Below are positions 1 through 7,625 of a stretch of 32,090 nucleotides of DNA, in pieces. The position numbers and the translations under genes are program-made. Under the pieces are notes generated by a model. It was given only the letters and a program-made list of their open reading frames with translations, ran no database searches and was not told the DNA's origin. The first letter of the stretch is position 1. Every line of letters begins with the position of its first letter. The DNA is taken from contig JADGQF010000016.1 in assembly GCA_017882045.1 (NCBI GenBank), positions 1 to 32,090 on the forward strand. The letters run 5' to 3'. The DNA comes from Anaerolineales bacterium. GTDB lineage: Bacteria > Chloroflexota > Anaerolineae > CG2-30-64-16.

Positions 1-809
1 AGCGCCAACGGCGCGACCACCAGCAGCGCGATCACGCCGGCCAGCAAGAGGCCGGCAGCCGGAGCAAGGGTGAGCGGCCGGACGGGCGACCGACTACCTG
101 TTTGTTCTGCGTCGCCGTGCCCTGAGGTCTCGACGGAAACGCGGGCGGGCTTACGTGGGCCGAAGGCGAGCAGTGCCAGGGCCAGCGTGGCCACCAGGAC
201 GGGCAGGAGCCGGCCCGCGGGATAGGTGTAGGGGGACAATCCTGTGGCTGCTCCGAGCGCCAGCCATGCGCCCACTCCGCCGGTGCGAGACGCGCGCCAG
301 AAGGCCCAGAGGATGACGACCAGAAACAAAGGCACCAGCACCGGCTCGATGCCGACCCGGCTGAAATGCACGTGCCAGCGCAGGATGGCCAGGACGGCGG
401 CAGCCAGCAAGGGCATGCTCGCAGGGATGCGCCGGTCGGCCTCAACCAGCTCGCGCCCGAACGCGTAGAGCGCCGGGATGGTGAGCGTCCCCGCCAGGGC
501 GCCCACGCCGCGCATCACGACCGGCGCCGGCCCAAACAGGCGAAAGGCCAGGGCGGTCAGGTAAATGAACATTGGCTCGACGCCGAAGTTGCCGGGGAAG
601 AAAATGGGGTGATAACCAGGCTGCGTAATCACACGCCAGGCTTCCCCGGCCTCGTAGGCCTCGTCATAGTGGAATCCCGGCGGGATGCTGTCCAGTTTCC
701 AGAAACGGAAAGCGGCGGCCAGCGCGGTGATCAGGACCAGCGCCAGTGCCGGACGCCAGATAGACCGGCCTGCCGCCCGACTCCGCTCACTATACGCGAT
801 GCGTCGCAT
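1..809 (-). CDS. GT39-type (ArnT/PMT-like) membrane glycosyltransferase, partial (C-terminus off the left edge)
   Basis: This gene is missing from the ORF track because it runs off the window. Reading the minus strand from the ATG at 809 gives an open frame of 269 codons to the edge. An in-frame TAA two codons upstream fixes this start. The product begins with a basic stretch and a membrane segment (about residues 20-35), followed by FRFWKLDSIPPGFHYDEAY. The HYDE motif (D49, E50) matches the first periplasmic-loop acidic pair of GT39/PMT and ArnT-type GT-C transferases, which use polyprenyl-phosphate sugars. Several hydrophobic helices follow. The gene starts 33 nt after the stop of the upstream small gene and is probably the third gene of the leftward unit that begins at 4468. 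Donor and acceptor cannot be told from the sequence. The C-terminal half lies outside the window. Confidence 0.82.
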   Translation of the reverse strand, partial: MRRIAYSERSRAAGRSIWRPALALVLITALAAAFRFWKLDSIPPGFHYDEAYEAGEAWRVITQPGYHPIFFPGNFGVEPMFIYLTALAFRLFGPAPVVMRGVGALAGTLTIPALYAFGRELVEADRRIPASMPLLAAAVLAILRWHVHFSRVGIEPVLVPLFLVVILWAFWRASRTGGVGAWLALGAATGLSPYTYPAGRLLPVLVATLALALLAFGPRKPARVSVETSGHGDAEQTGSRSPVRPLTLAPAAGLLLAGVIALLVVAPLA

Positions 810-842
810 GCTGGATTACGGTCTCCAACGTCGAGAGGATTC

Positions 843-1199
843 TCAGAAGGCTTTCCCGTCGGCGACTTTCTGCTCCAGCGCCGCGGCCACCGCCTCCGGG
901 CTGCCGGCGATGCGTTGCACGCGCGCGCCACCCGCCAGCAGAGCGGCTTCGGCATCGGCAGACACTAGCGCACTGTCGGCGATGATGGTGACTTCGCTCG
1001 CCGTGGCTGCCTCCGATGGGCTGAAACCGAAGGCCGGCGTGAAAGCCTGAAGAAAGCTCTGCGCCAGCAACAGGTGGGCGCGTGTCGCCGGCTGCGCGGC
1101 CGGACCGAACAGCACATAGTGCTCTAGCGGCTTGCCGGTGGCCTGCGTCGCCGCGTCGCCGGCAAGCGAGTCCTGACTGCCCATGCTGAGCCTATTCAT
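843..1199 (-). CDS. Small protein duplicating the C-terminal domain of the upstream glycosidase-like protein (CWB2-like)
   Basis: The product is 118 aa. The ORF track starts at 1298, but the start at 1199 is preceded by a strong Shine-Dalgarno sequence (agaggagagg) that lies just after the stop of the upstream gene at 1220, so I use 1199. About 90 residues align by eye with the last 95 residues of that upstream protein: both have Y-x-LF-x-P, then GFS-x-x-EA, then a strand with VxI, an AE-x-x-L helix, and VxR(I/L)xG. The second half (VTIIAD..VS..AE..L..GG..V.RIAG) resembles the cell-wall-binding repeat 2 family, which is a weak likeness rather than a firm assignment. No signal peptide or membrane segment is visible. 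Function is unknown; its position argues for a role together with the upstream protein. Confidence 0.78.
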   Translation of the reverse strand: MNRLSMGSQDSLAGDAATQATGKPLEHYVLFGPAAQPATRAHLLLAQSFLQAFTPAFGFSPSEAATASEVTIIADSALVSADAEAALLAGGARVQRIAGSPEAVAAALEQKVADGKAF

Positions 1200-1219
1200 T
1201 GCTTCCTCTCCTCTGCCGA

Positions 1220-4200
1220 TCAGGCGAGGCCCGCCACCAGGCCGTCGAAAGCCGCCGCCAGGGCGTAAACGTCGCCGGACAGCCGGCTGACCTGACACCC
1301 GGCAGCCCGCAATGTATCCTCGGCGCCGGCCGGCGCCAGGTCGCCGACGATGACGACCTTGGCCGCCTGGGCGGCTTGCTCGAGGCTGAAACCACCGCTG
1401 GCGCCGCTGCGCTGCAGATATGGTAATGCCATCTGGAGCGCCAGGCGCGTCTGCACTGCGCCGGCCGCAGGCGGGCTAAAAAGCAGATATTGGGCAAACA
1501 CTTTATTGGCTTCGGGCGCCAACGTGATGTCTTGGGTGACCGTCGCGCCTGCTGCGATCACGATCTCCGACACTACCGGTCCCCCCGTACCCACGGCCAG
1601 TGCATAGCTGCCGGCGGTCAGGCGGTTGAACCGGTAGACGCCATCCGCATCTGTCTGCGTCACCGAAAGCTCAGCGCCATCGCGCAGTAAGCGCACGATC
1701 TTGTGGGCGGCAGGCGACCCGTCGTGCGCCAACACACGCCCGGTCAGCAGTCCTAGCTGTGAGGGAAGGCTCCATATCAGGTCCTGAACCAGCTCCTGAG
1801 CACCGTCCAGGATGATACCGCTTGCCACCAGCCCCATGGCCTCCACATCCAGGCTGTACGTGCCGGCCGGTAGATTGCCGAACCGGTAACTGCCGTCGGT
1901 CTCGGTGCGGCCCTGTGCGACCAGGTCGCCCTGCCGGGTCAGCGTTAGCAGCGCGTCGGCCTGTCCCTGGCCAGAAGCGTCGACCAATTTGCCGCGCAGC
2001 ACGCTGTGCTGGGCCTGGAACAGATCGATCGCGGCCAGCTTGAGGATGTTCTCGCCGGTCAGATCCACATCCTCCAGCATTTGGTCCGCCACCTGCAGGC
2101 GAAAGCGCCCGGCCGGTAGCCCCTGGAACGCGAACTTGCCGTCCGCGTCGAGCGGAGCCTGGCGCGTCCAACCCCAGGGCGCAGGCGCGTATAGAACTGC
2201 GACCAGCCCAGTGGATGGATTCAGCACCTGGCCCTGCAGGCCACTGCGCATTGGAAAAAGCAACGTGAACAGGCCGTCGGCTTCGAGCAGAATATGTGTG
2301 GCAATCAGACCGGCGCCGTCCAGGCTCAACTGGTACTCGCCGGGCGCGACGCCGGTAAAGGCAAAGGTGCCGTCTGTCTCGAGCAAAGCCTTCAGTGCCG
2401 CCGGACCGCCCGCTGGCGGCGAAGCGGGACTGAGATAGAGCGCTGTGCCTGCCGGCGCGCCGGACACCTGTCCCTGCACGCGCGCCGTCCCGGCAATCCC
2501 CTGCAACTGGAAGTTCACCTCGTAGGCGACCTGCTGTCCCTCAGGCCCTGGGACGTTCGCGGTGTCGAGACCATCCGCCGCGTCGCTGGGCCAGTCGTTC
2601 TGCACGATCAGCAAGCGAAACATGCCGCGCGTATGGACGAACTTATACAGTCCGCCGGGCGCATAGGGATCGGCGCCGCTGGTAGTCACCGGGAACTGCG
2701 TCCCGGCCGCTGCACCCACCCACGACATCTGCACCTTGATGCCCTTGAGCAGGTTGCCGTCCGGGCCGGTGATCGTGCCAAAAAACTCGTCCCGATGCCC
2801 GGTCTCCGCCGGCGGCAGCAAGCGCTGCAGGGTTTTGACATAACGGTAACCTGCAGGAGCGCCGGCAGTCAGCTTGACGCTCTTGCTTCCCCAGCTATCC
2901 AGGGCAATACCGGCCACCACGCTGCCGGGTATGGATAGCTGGTAAACTCCCAGGGGCAGACTCTCGAAGCGAAACGCGCCGTCCGCCCCAGTATGCGCCA
3001 GGCTCACCAACCCGCCATCTCGCTGCAACGTCACTTCTACGTCGGCCTTGAGTGTGCCCTTTTGGTCGACTACCCGGCCCGACAGAGTGCTCAATTTTCC
3101 TCCACCTAAGCGCACGATCAGTGGAGCGGTTACCGCAGCCACGACGTTGATGCCCTGCTGGACCACACCTTGCCCGCCCACTGACAGGTCGTAAGCGCCG
3201 ACCAGTAAATGCGCAAAGTGGAACCCGCCGTCGCTGCCCGCCACGGTCGCCGCCGATACCTGGCTCCCCTGCAACAACTCCACGCGCAGGTCGGGCAGCG
3301 GATCACCGATGTCCGCGCGCACGAGGAAACCATCGAGGACCCCCTCGTTCTGGGCGCCGATCGGGTAGTTGGGCATCGACTTGACCGCATCGACAACCGG
3401 CAACTGGCCATGGAGATCGAAAGTGGTGTTCCACCAATCCGAGTACCAGGACTGGCTCTCCCAGGTGATGTCAAATGAGCTCAGCCGACGGTTGGCCAGC
3501 AGCCAGAAGCACATCGTGAAGTAGCTTTCCGGGCAAGTAACCCCGTGTATCTGCCGGTCGCCCTGCAGAAAATCGTTGATGGCCACAACCCAGTCAGCGT
3601 GCATCTGGGGCGTCAGTCGGGGATAGCGGCGATCATCCCGCCAGCCCATGCACGGACCGCCTTCGGTGCTCAGGATCGGCACCTTGTGGCCCAGGACGCG
3701 CATGGCTGCTTCGTCCGGCACTTGCCAACCCAGGAAACAAAGCGCGTTATTCATAATCGTCTTGCCGGGATTCTTGTCCGACGCTCGCCATTGGTTGATC
3801 AGCTCGCGTGGCTGATTATCCCATGCCCAGGCGCACAGCTTATCGTATTCCTCCTGGGTCAGGGCCAATCCTGTCTGGTTGACCGCGTCGTAGGGATAAT
3901 CCAGCGGATGATTGAGCGTATAGTTGTGAATCGCGATCCACGCGCCGCTGTCGAACAGGTCCGCCCGGCCCCGGGCAACGACTTTTTCCAGGGCGCTTCC
4001 CATGGAGTCTACGGACATGGCCGGAAGGGCCGGCAGGCCGCCCGCGGCCAAAATTGCGTCGGCATCGATGATGAAGTTATCTACCACGATATCCAGCGAG
4101 CCCGGAGGGGTCACCCCGTTTTCCCACTCGATAGACACATCTGGCTCATTGTTGGACTCGAAATAACGCACCCCCGCCTTCACCAGCCGTTTGATGGTCT

Positions 4201-4468
4201 CCGTCTCTCGACCACCCAGGTGCCCGGGGTTCGGGGCCTGGCGGTACAAGCGCACGATCGGAAAGATATCCGCGGCAAGCAACTGCTCGCACAAGGGCAA
4301 CGACGAGCCGCCGCCATCGTCAAGGGTCTTCACCCATTTGACGTGCATTTGCTGCAACTCAGCGATCCACAGACTCAGTGTGCTGGCCTCAGAAGGGTAC
4401 AGAATAGTGGACCAGTGCACACCACGCCGATTGTCGTTTCGTGGTCGGGGAAAATCCTGAAGGTGCAT
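1220..4468 (-). CDS. Glycoside-hydrolase-like TIM-barrel protein with seven CnaB/carboxypeptidase-regulatory-like repeats and a CWB2-like C-terminal domain
   Basis: The product is 1082 aa. The ATG at 4468 has a good ribosome site (aaggagaag) and a consensus-like promoter upstream. Residues about 15-365 look like a clan-A glycosidase barrel: ESNNEPD places a candidate acid/base glutamate at E108 after NN, and PILSTEGG places a candidate nucleophile at E269. From about 377 to 985 there are seven beta-sandwich modules of the CnaB/CarboxypepD_reg type, recognisable by a G-x-V start, a TDxDGxFxFxxLPxGxYxL core and an xxVxLxL end; the third is irregular. The last 95 residues form the domain repeated in the next gene downstream. 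Such repeat architecture is usual for surface proteins, yet I see no signal peptide at the N-terminus. The substrate cannot be predicted, and the exact GH family is not recognisable by eye. Confidence 0.82.
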   Translation of the reverse strand: MHLQDFPRPRNDNRRGVHWSTILYPSEASTLSLWIAELQQMHVKWVKTLDDGGGSSLPLCEQLLAADIFPIVRLYRQAPNPGHLGGRETETIKRLVKAGVRYFESNNEPDVSIEWENGVTPPGSLDIVVDNFIIDADAILAAGGLPALPAMSVDSMGSALEKVVARGRADLFDSGAWIAIHNYTLNHPLDYPYDAVNQTGLALTQEEYDKLCAWAWDNQPRELINQWRASDKNPGKTIMNNALCFLGWQVPDEAAMRVLGHKVPILSTEGGPCMGWRDDRRYPRLTPQMHADWVVAINDFLQGDRQIHGVTCPESYFTMCFWLLANRRLSSFDITWESQSWYSDWWNTTFDLHGQLPVVDAVKSMPNYPIGAQNEGVLDGFLVRADIGDPLPDLRVELLQGSQVSAATVAGSDGGFHFAHLLVGAYDLSVGGQGVVQQGINVVAAVTAPLIVRLGGGKLSTLSGRVVDQKGTLKADVEVTLQRDGGLVSLAHTGADGAFRFESLPLGVYQLSIPGSVVAGIALDSWGSKSVKLTAGAPAGYRYVKTLQRLLPPAETGHRDEFFGTITGPDGNLLKGIKVQMSWVGAAAGTQFPVTTSGADPYAPGGLYKFVHTRGMFRLLIVQNDWPSDAADGLDTANVPGPEGQQVAYEVNFQLQGIAGTARVQGQVSGAPAGTALYLSPASPPAGGPAALKALLETDGTFAFTGVAPGEYQLSLDGAGLIATHILLEADGLFTLLFPMRSGLQGQVLNPSTGLVAVLYAPAPWGWTRQAPLDADGKFAFQGLPAGRFRLQVADQMLEDVDLTGENILKLAAIDLFQAQHSVLRGKLVDASGQGQADALLTLTRQGDLVAQGRTETDGSYRFGNLPAGTYSLDVEAMGLVASGIILDGAQELVQDLIWSLPSQLGLLTGRVLAHDGSPAAHKIVRLLRDGAELSVTQTDADGVYRFNRLTAGSYALAVGTGGPVVSEIVIAAGATVTQDITLAPEANKVFAQYLLFSPPAAGAVQTRLALQMALPYLQRSGASGGFSLEQAAQAAKVVIVGDLAPAGAEDTLRAAGCQVSRLSGDVYALAAAFDGLVAGLA

Positions 4469-4517
4469 GGCCTTCTCCTTAACGGGCTAACTTGTAGCGA
4501 CCATTACTTGCGCACGC

Positions 4518-4546
4518 ATGATACTCCATCTGCCAGGGTTTGGCAA
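4518..4546 (-). promoter_or_regulatory. Sigma70-like promoter for the leftward glycosidase-like unit
   Basis: On the minus strand, TTGCCA (4541-4546) and TATCAT (4518-4523) are separated by exactly 17 bp, and each matches the consensus at five of six positions. Transcription would start about 40 nt upstream of the ATG at 4468, leaving room for the observed ribosome site. Confidence 0.65.
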
Positions 4547-4555
4547 ACATTTCAT

Positions 4556-4584
4556 TTGACGGAGATGAGGACTTATGGTTAGAT
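4556..4584 (+). promoter_or_regulatory. Candidate sigma70-like promoter for the rightward GT-C-like gene
   Basis: TTGACG (4556-4561, 5/6) and TTAGAT (4579-4584, 3/6) have a 17 bp spacer. If used, RNA would start near 4591. That rules out the TTG start at 4540 and leaves the ATG at 4594 as nearly leaderless, or the ATG at 4612. It lies back to back with the minus-strand promoter, so a regulator bound between them could act on both. Confidence 0.4.
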
Positions 4585-4611
4585 GTAGTTTCCATGAGAG
4601 AGTTCTCCCTG

Positions 4612-7536
4612 ATGAAGCCTCGCGCGGTCAAGGCGTTGATTCCCCTCCTCCTGTATGCCGGCCTGGCGACCGGCTTCTTTTGGCCCTTGCTGCTCCATCT
4701 CTCAAGTGGTCTGCACGATCGCTCCGACACGGTGCTCAATACCTGGATCATCGGTTGGCAAGCGCACATCTTGCCTCAAGCCCCGCTTGCCTTGTTCGAC
4801 GCGCCGATATTCCACCCGCTGCGCAATACGCTGGCCCTCTCTGAGATCCTTTGGCCGGCCGCGCCGGCAGCGGTGCCGCTGACCCTGGCCACGCAAGCAC
4901 CACTGCTCGTCTATAACCTGCTCTTCCTGGCCAGTTTCCCGCTCGCCGGATTCGGCGCTTACCTCCTGGCACTGCACCTGACCGGCAGCCGGCCGGGCGC
5001 GCTCCTGGCCGGGATCATCTATGCCTTTTCGCCGCACCAGTTCGGCCATCTAAGCCAGCTACAATTGCTGAGCATCGGCTGGCTGCCACTGCTGCTGCTC
5101 TTCCTGGACCGTTTCTGGGAGCGAGGGAAACCTCGCGACGGTCTGCTCCTGGCGCTGACCATGGCCGCCCAGGCCCTATCCGCCTTTTATTATGCCTTTC
5201 AGGTCCTCCTGGTCGCCGGGCTGTTCCTGCTTTACCGGCTCATCATGCCGGGCAGGGCAGGCCTGGACCTGCGCGGCCGGTTTCGGGCGCTGGTCCGGTT
5301 AGCGCCCTGGGCAGCCCTGGCAGCCCTGCTCATACTGCCGTTCACCATCCCCTACTTCCAGGTGCGCAGCCAGTTGGGGCTCCAGCGCTCGCTGGCCGAA
5401 ACCTTGAGTTACGCGCCGTCCCTGACGGATTACCTGCTGCCGCTGCCGGGTCACCCACTCTACGCTTGGCTGCTGCCTGACACCGGCAAACTGGGCGGGG
5501 GCGGGCTCTTTCTGGGCCTCGTCCCGCTCTGCTTGGCTCTGACCAGCCTCGTCGCCCGGCGACCTGCCGCCGCCGCCGGTCATCTGCGCCGCACGCATCG
5601 GCTGAGCTCACTGTTCTGGCTGCTGCTCTTCATAGCCGCGCTGATACTTTCTCTGGGCCCGCGCCTGAAGCTGACGCCCGCTGACCCCGGCGGTCTCGCT
5701 CTGCCCTTCGGCTGGCTCTACCAGCACGTTCCCGGCCTGACGGCCATCCGCGCGCCAGGCCGCTTTGCGGTGAGTGCGTTCCTGGCGCTGGCCATGCTGG
5801 CCGGCCGCGGCGCAACCTGGCTGCTGGAGCGTTTGCGGAGGCCGGGTATGCGTGCGGCCGCCTGGGTTGCGTTGGCAGCGCTCTGCCTGCTCGAGTACGG
5901 CGGCGGACAACCACCGTTTGCCGTCTACGCCATGCCCGACCTGGCTGCCCCGCCTGCGGTCTACAAATGGCTGGCCGCTCAGCCTCCGGCGGTAATTGTC
6001 GAATTGCCACTCAGTTCCGACATGGCCCTGCCGCCCCCCGCCTCAAACGGAAACGGGGGCGAGGCCTGGCCTGACTACAACGTCATGCGCTACCAGTATT
6101 TCGGCCTCGACCACTGGCAGGCCACCGTCGACGGCTATAGCGGCTTCACCCCGCCCCATCACCGGGAACTGGGCCTGGCCCTGGCCGATTTCCCCTCCGA
6201 ACGCGCAGTGGCCGTGCTGCGTGGACTGGGTGTCCAATATGTCGTCATACACGCTGGCTTGCTTGACGCGTTCCAACCCGGACGTGCCGCTCAACTACGC
6301 CCGGCCACAGGGCAGGCGCTGAATGAGGCGCCCGGCCTGGCGTTAGAGAAAGACTTCGGGACGGATTGGGTTTACCGGATTCTGCCGGCGGCGGGGCCGT
6401 CGTTGACGGGCAGTTTCTGGATTGACCAGGACCAGAACGCGTTCCTCGTCATGCGGACAACCGGCCGGGGGACGGCAGTGCTGAGTCCCGGGCAGCCGCT
6501 GCGCGTGACAGGGTCGCTACAGCGGGCGGAGGGCAGCAACAGGCAAACGTTCGAGGATTCCCTGACTCTGCCCCTGGCAGTGAGCGAGATCAGCGTCCTG
6601 CCGGTCCCTCTGCCGCGGCCCACGCTGGCAGGGACCTACAGCACGACGCTGGAGGCGGTGAATGCGCCGTTCGCCGTGGCAGATTATGGCGCGGCGGTGG
6701 AGTTCCAGACCGCGCGAGCAGAGCCGGCAAGCGAGCTTCTGCCCCTGCAGCTTAGCGCCGCGCGCGTTCCCGAACGGGCAGTGCCGCACCAGTCCCTGGC
6801 CTTCACCCTGACCTGGCGTTTGCTCGACCGCCCAGCAGGGGATTACAGCGTCGGCCTCAGGGTCGTGGATGGGAACGGGCAAGCTGTGGCAGCGGATGAC
6901 CGCACTTTGATTGGCGGACAGGACCCGGTGCGCAGCTGGCGCCCGGGCCTGGTGTTGACGACCACCCACACGCTCACCTTGCCCGCCGATGCCCTGGGCC
7001 GCTATACCATCCGCGTGTCCGTATACAACCAGGACAAGGGCTATCGCTACTTTGACGCGTCCGGGGCGCCTGGCGCGGACTTCGCTCGGCCTCTGCCGGT
7101 CAAGCCGGCCAACCTGCCGTATACCGGCCTGCCGCCCGCCTCAGCGCAAGCCAAATTCGATCACGATATTTACCTGCTCAGCGCCCAGGGACGGCCGCCT
7201 GAAGCAGACGGCGGCACATTTGAGGTTTCCACCAACTGGACGGCCGGTCAGACCCCGCCAATTGACTACACGGTCTTTGCTCACCTGGTGAGCCCGGCCG
7301 GGGAGTTACTGGCCCAGCAAGACCAACAGCCGGCACAGGGGCGCTACCCGACGGGCATCTGGGGACCCGGGGAACTGGTGAGCGACACCCTGCACATCAG
7401 CTTGCCGGCCGGTCTTTCCGGCAAGACTGCTTGCTTGCGCCTCGGCCTATATGACCCGGCCACCTTGCGCCGCCTGGCTCGCCAGGACGCCACGGGCGAC
7501 TTCTGGCAAGGGAGGCAGTGCTGGCAGCTGCCATAA
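4612..7536 (+). CDS. Large GT-C-like multi-pass membrane protein with C-terminal beta-sandwich domains
   Basis: The ORF track opens at a TTG (4540), but nothing supports that start. The ATG at 4612 gives MKPRAVKALIPLLLY, a basic end running straight into the first membrane helix, with GAGAGAG 9 nt upstream; 4594 is the alternative. The product is about 974 aa. Residues 1-450 contain roughly ten hydrophobic segments in a GT-C-like layout, with an acidic motif (HDRSDTVLN) in the first loop, a feature shared with many uncharacterised membrane glycosyltransferase-like proteins. Residues about 450-600 form a soluble domain, and about 640-974 hold two beta-rich modules (DYTVFAHLVSPAGELLAQ..., ...LRLGLYDPATLRRLA). 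These modules are common at the C-terminus of GT39-type proteins in Chloroflexota. It is transcribed divergently from the glycosidase-like unit and is probably part of the same surface-glycan block. Catalytic activity is inferred only. Confidence 0.78.
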   Translation: MKPRAVKALIPLLLYAGLATGFFWPLLLHLSSGLHDRSDTVLNTWIIGWQAHILPQAPLALFDAPIFHPLRNTLALSEILWPAAPAAVPLTLATQAPLLVYNLLFLASFPLAGFGAYLLALHLTGSRPGALLAGIIYAFSPHQFGHLSQLQLLSIGWLPLLLLFLDRFWERGKPRDGLLLALTMAAQALSAFYYAFQVLLVAGLFLLYRLIMPGRAGLDLRGRFRALVRLAPWAALAALLILPFTIPYFQVRSQLGLQRSLAETLSYAPSLTDYLLPLPGHPLYAWLLPDTGKLGGGGLFLGLVPLCLALTSLVARRPAAAAGHLRRTHRLSSLFWLLLFIAALILSLGPRLKLTPADPGGLALPFGWLYQHVPGLTAIRAPGRFAVSAFLALAMLAGRGATWLLERLRRPGMRAAAWVALAALCLLEYGGGQPPFAVYAMPDLAAPPAVYKWLAAQPPAVIVELPLSSDMALPPPASNGNGGEAWPDYNVMRYQYFGLDHWQATVDGYSGFTPPHHRELGLALADFPSERAVAVLRGLGVQYVVIHAGLLDAFQPGRAAQLRPATGQALNEAPGLALEKDFGTDWVYRILPAAGPSLTGSFWIDQDQNAFLVMRTTGRGTAVLSPGQPLRVTGSLQRAEGSNRQTFEDSLTLPLAVSEISVLPVPLPRPTLAGTYSTTLEAVNAPFAVADYGAAVEFQTARAEPASELLPLQLSAARVPERAVPHQSLAFTLTWRLLDRPAGDYSVGLRVVDGNGQAVAADDRTLIGGQDPVRSWRPGLVLTTTHTLTLPADALGRYTIRVSVYNQDKGYRYFDASGAPGADFARPLPVKPANLPYTGLPPASAQAKFDHDIYLLSAQGRPPEADGGTFEVSTNWTAGQTPPIDYTVFAHLVSPAGELLAQQDQQPAQGRYPTGIWGPGELVSDTLHISLPAGLSGKTACLRLGLYDPATLRRLARQDATGDFWQGRQCWQLP

Positions 7537-7625
7537 TCGGGCGGCGAAAGCAGTTCCTCGACGGTGGCGGAAGCAGTGCCTCGCTGCCAGCGGATCAGCC
7601 GGCGCCCCTCGCGTGGCGGTAGTGC

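Noticed and set aside
32-445. 137-aa minus-strand ORF at the left edge
   Set aside because: It is in a different frame from the GT39-type gene, which reads through to the window edge and has family motifs.
3545-4582. 345-aa plus-strand ORF over the glycosidase-like gene
   Set aside because: Antisense to a gene with clear repeats and motifs, no ribosome site and an amino-acid composition typical of a shadow frame.
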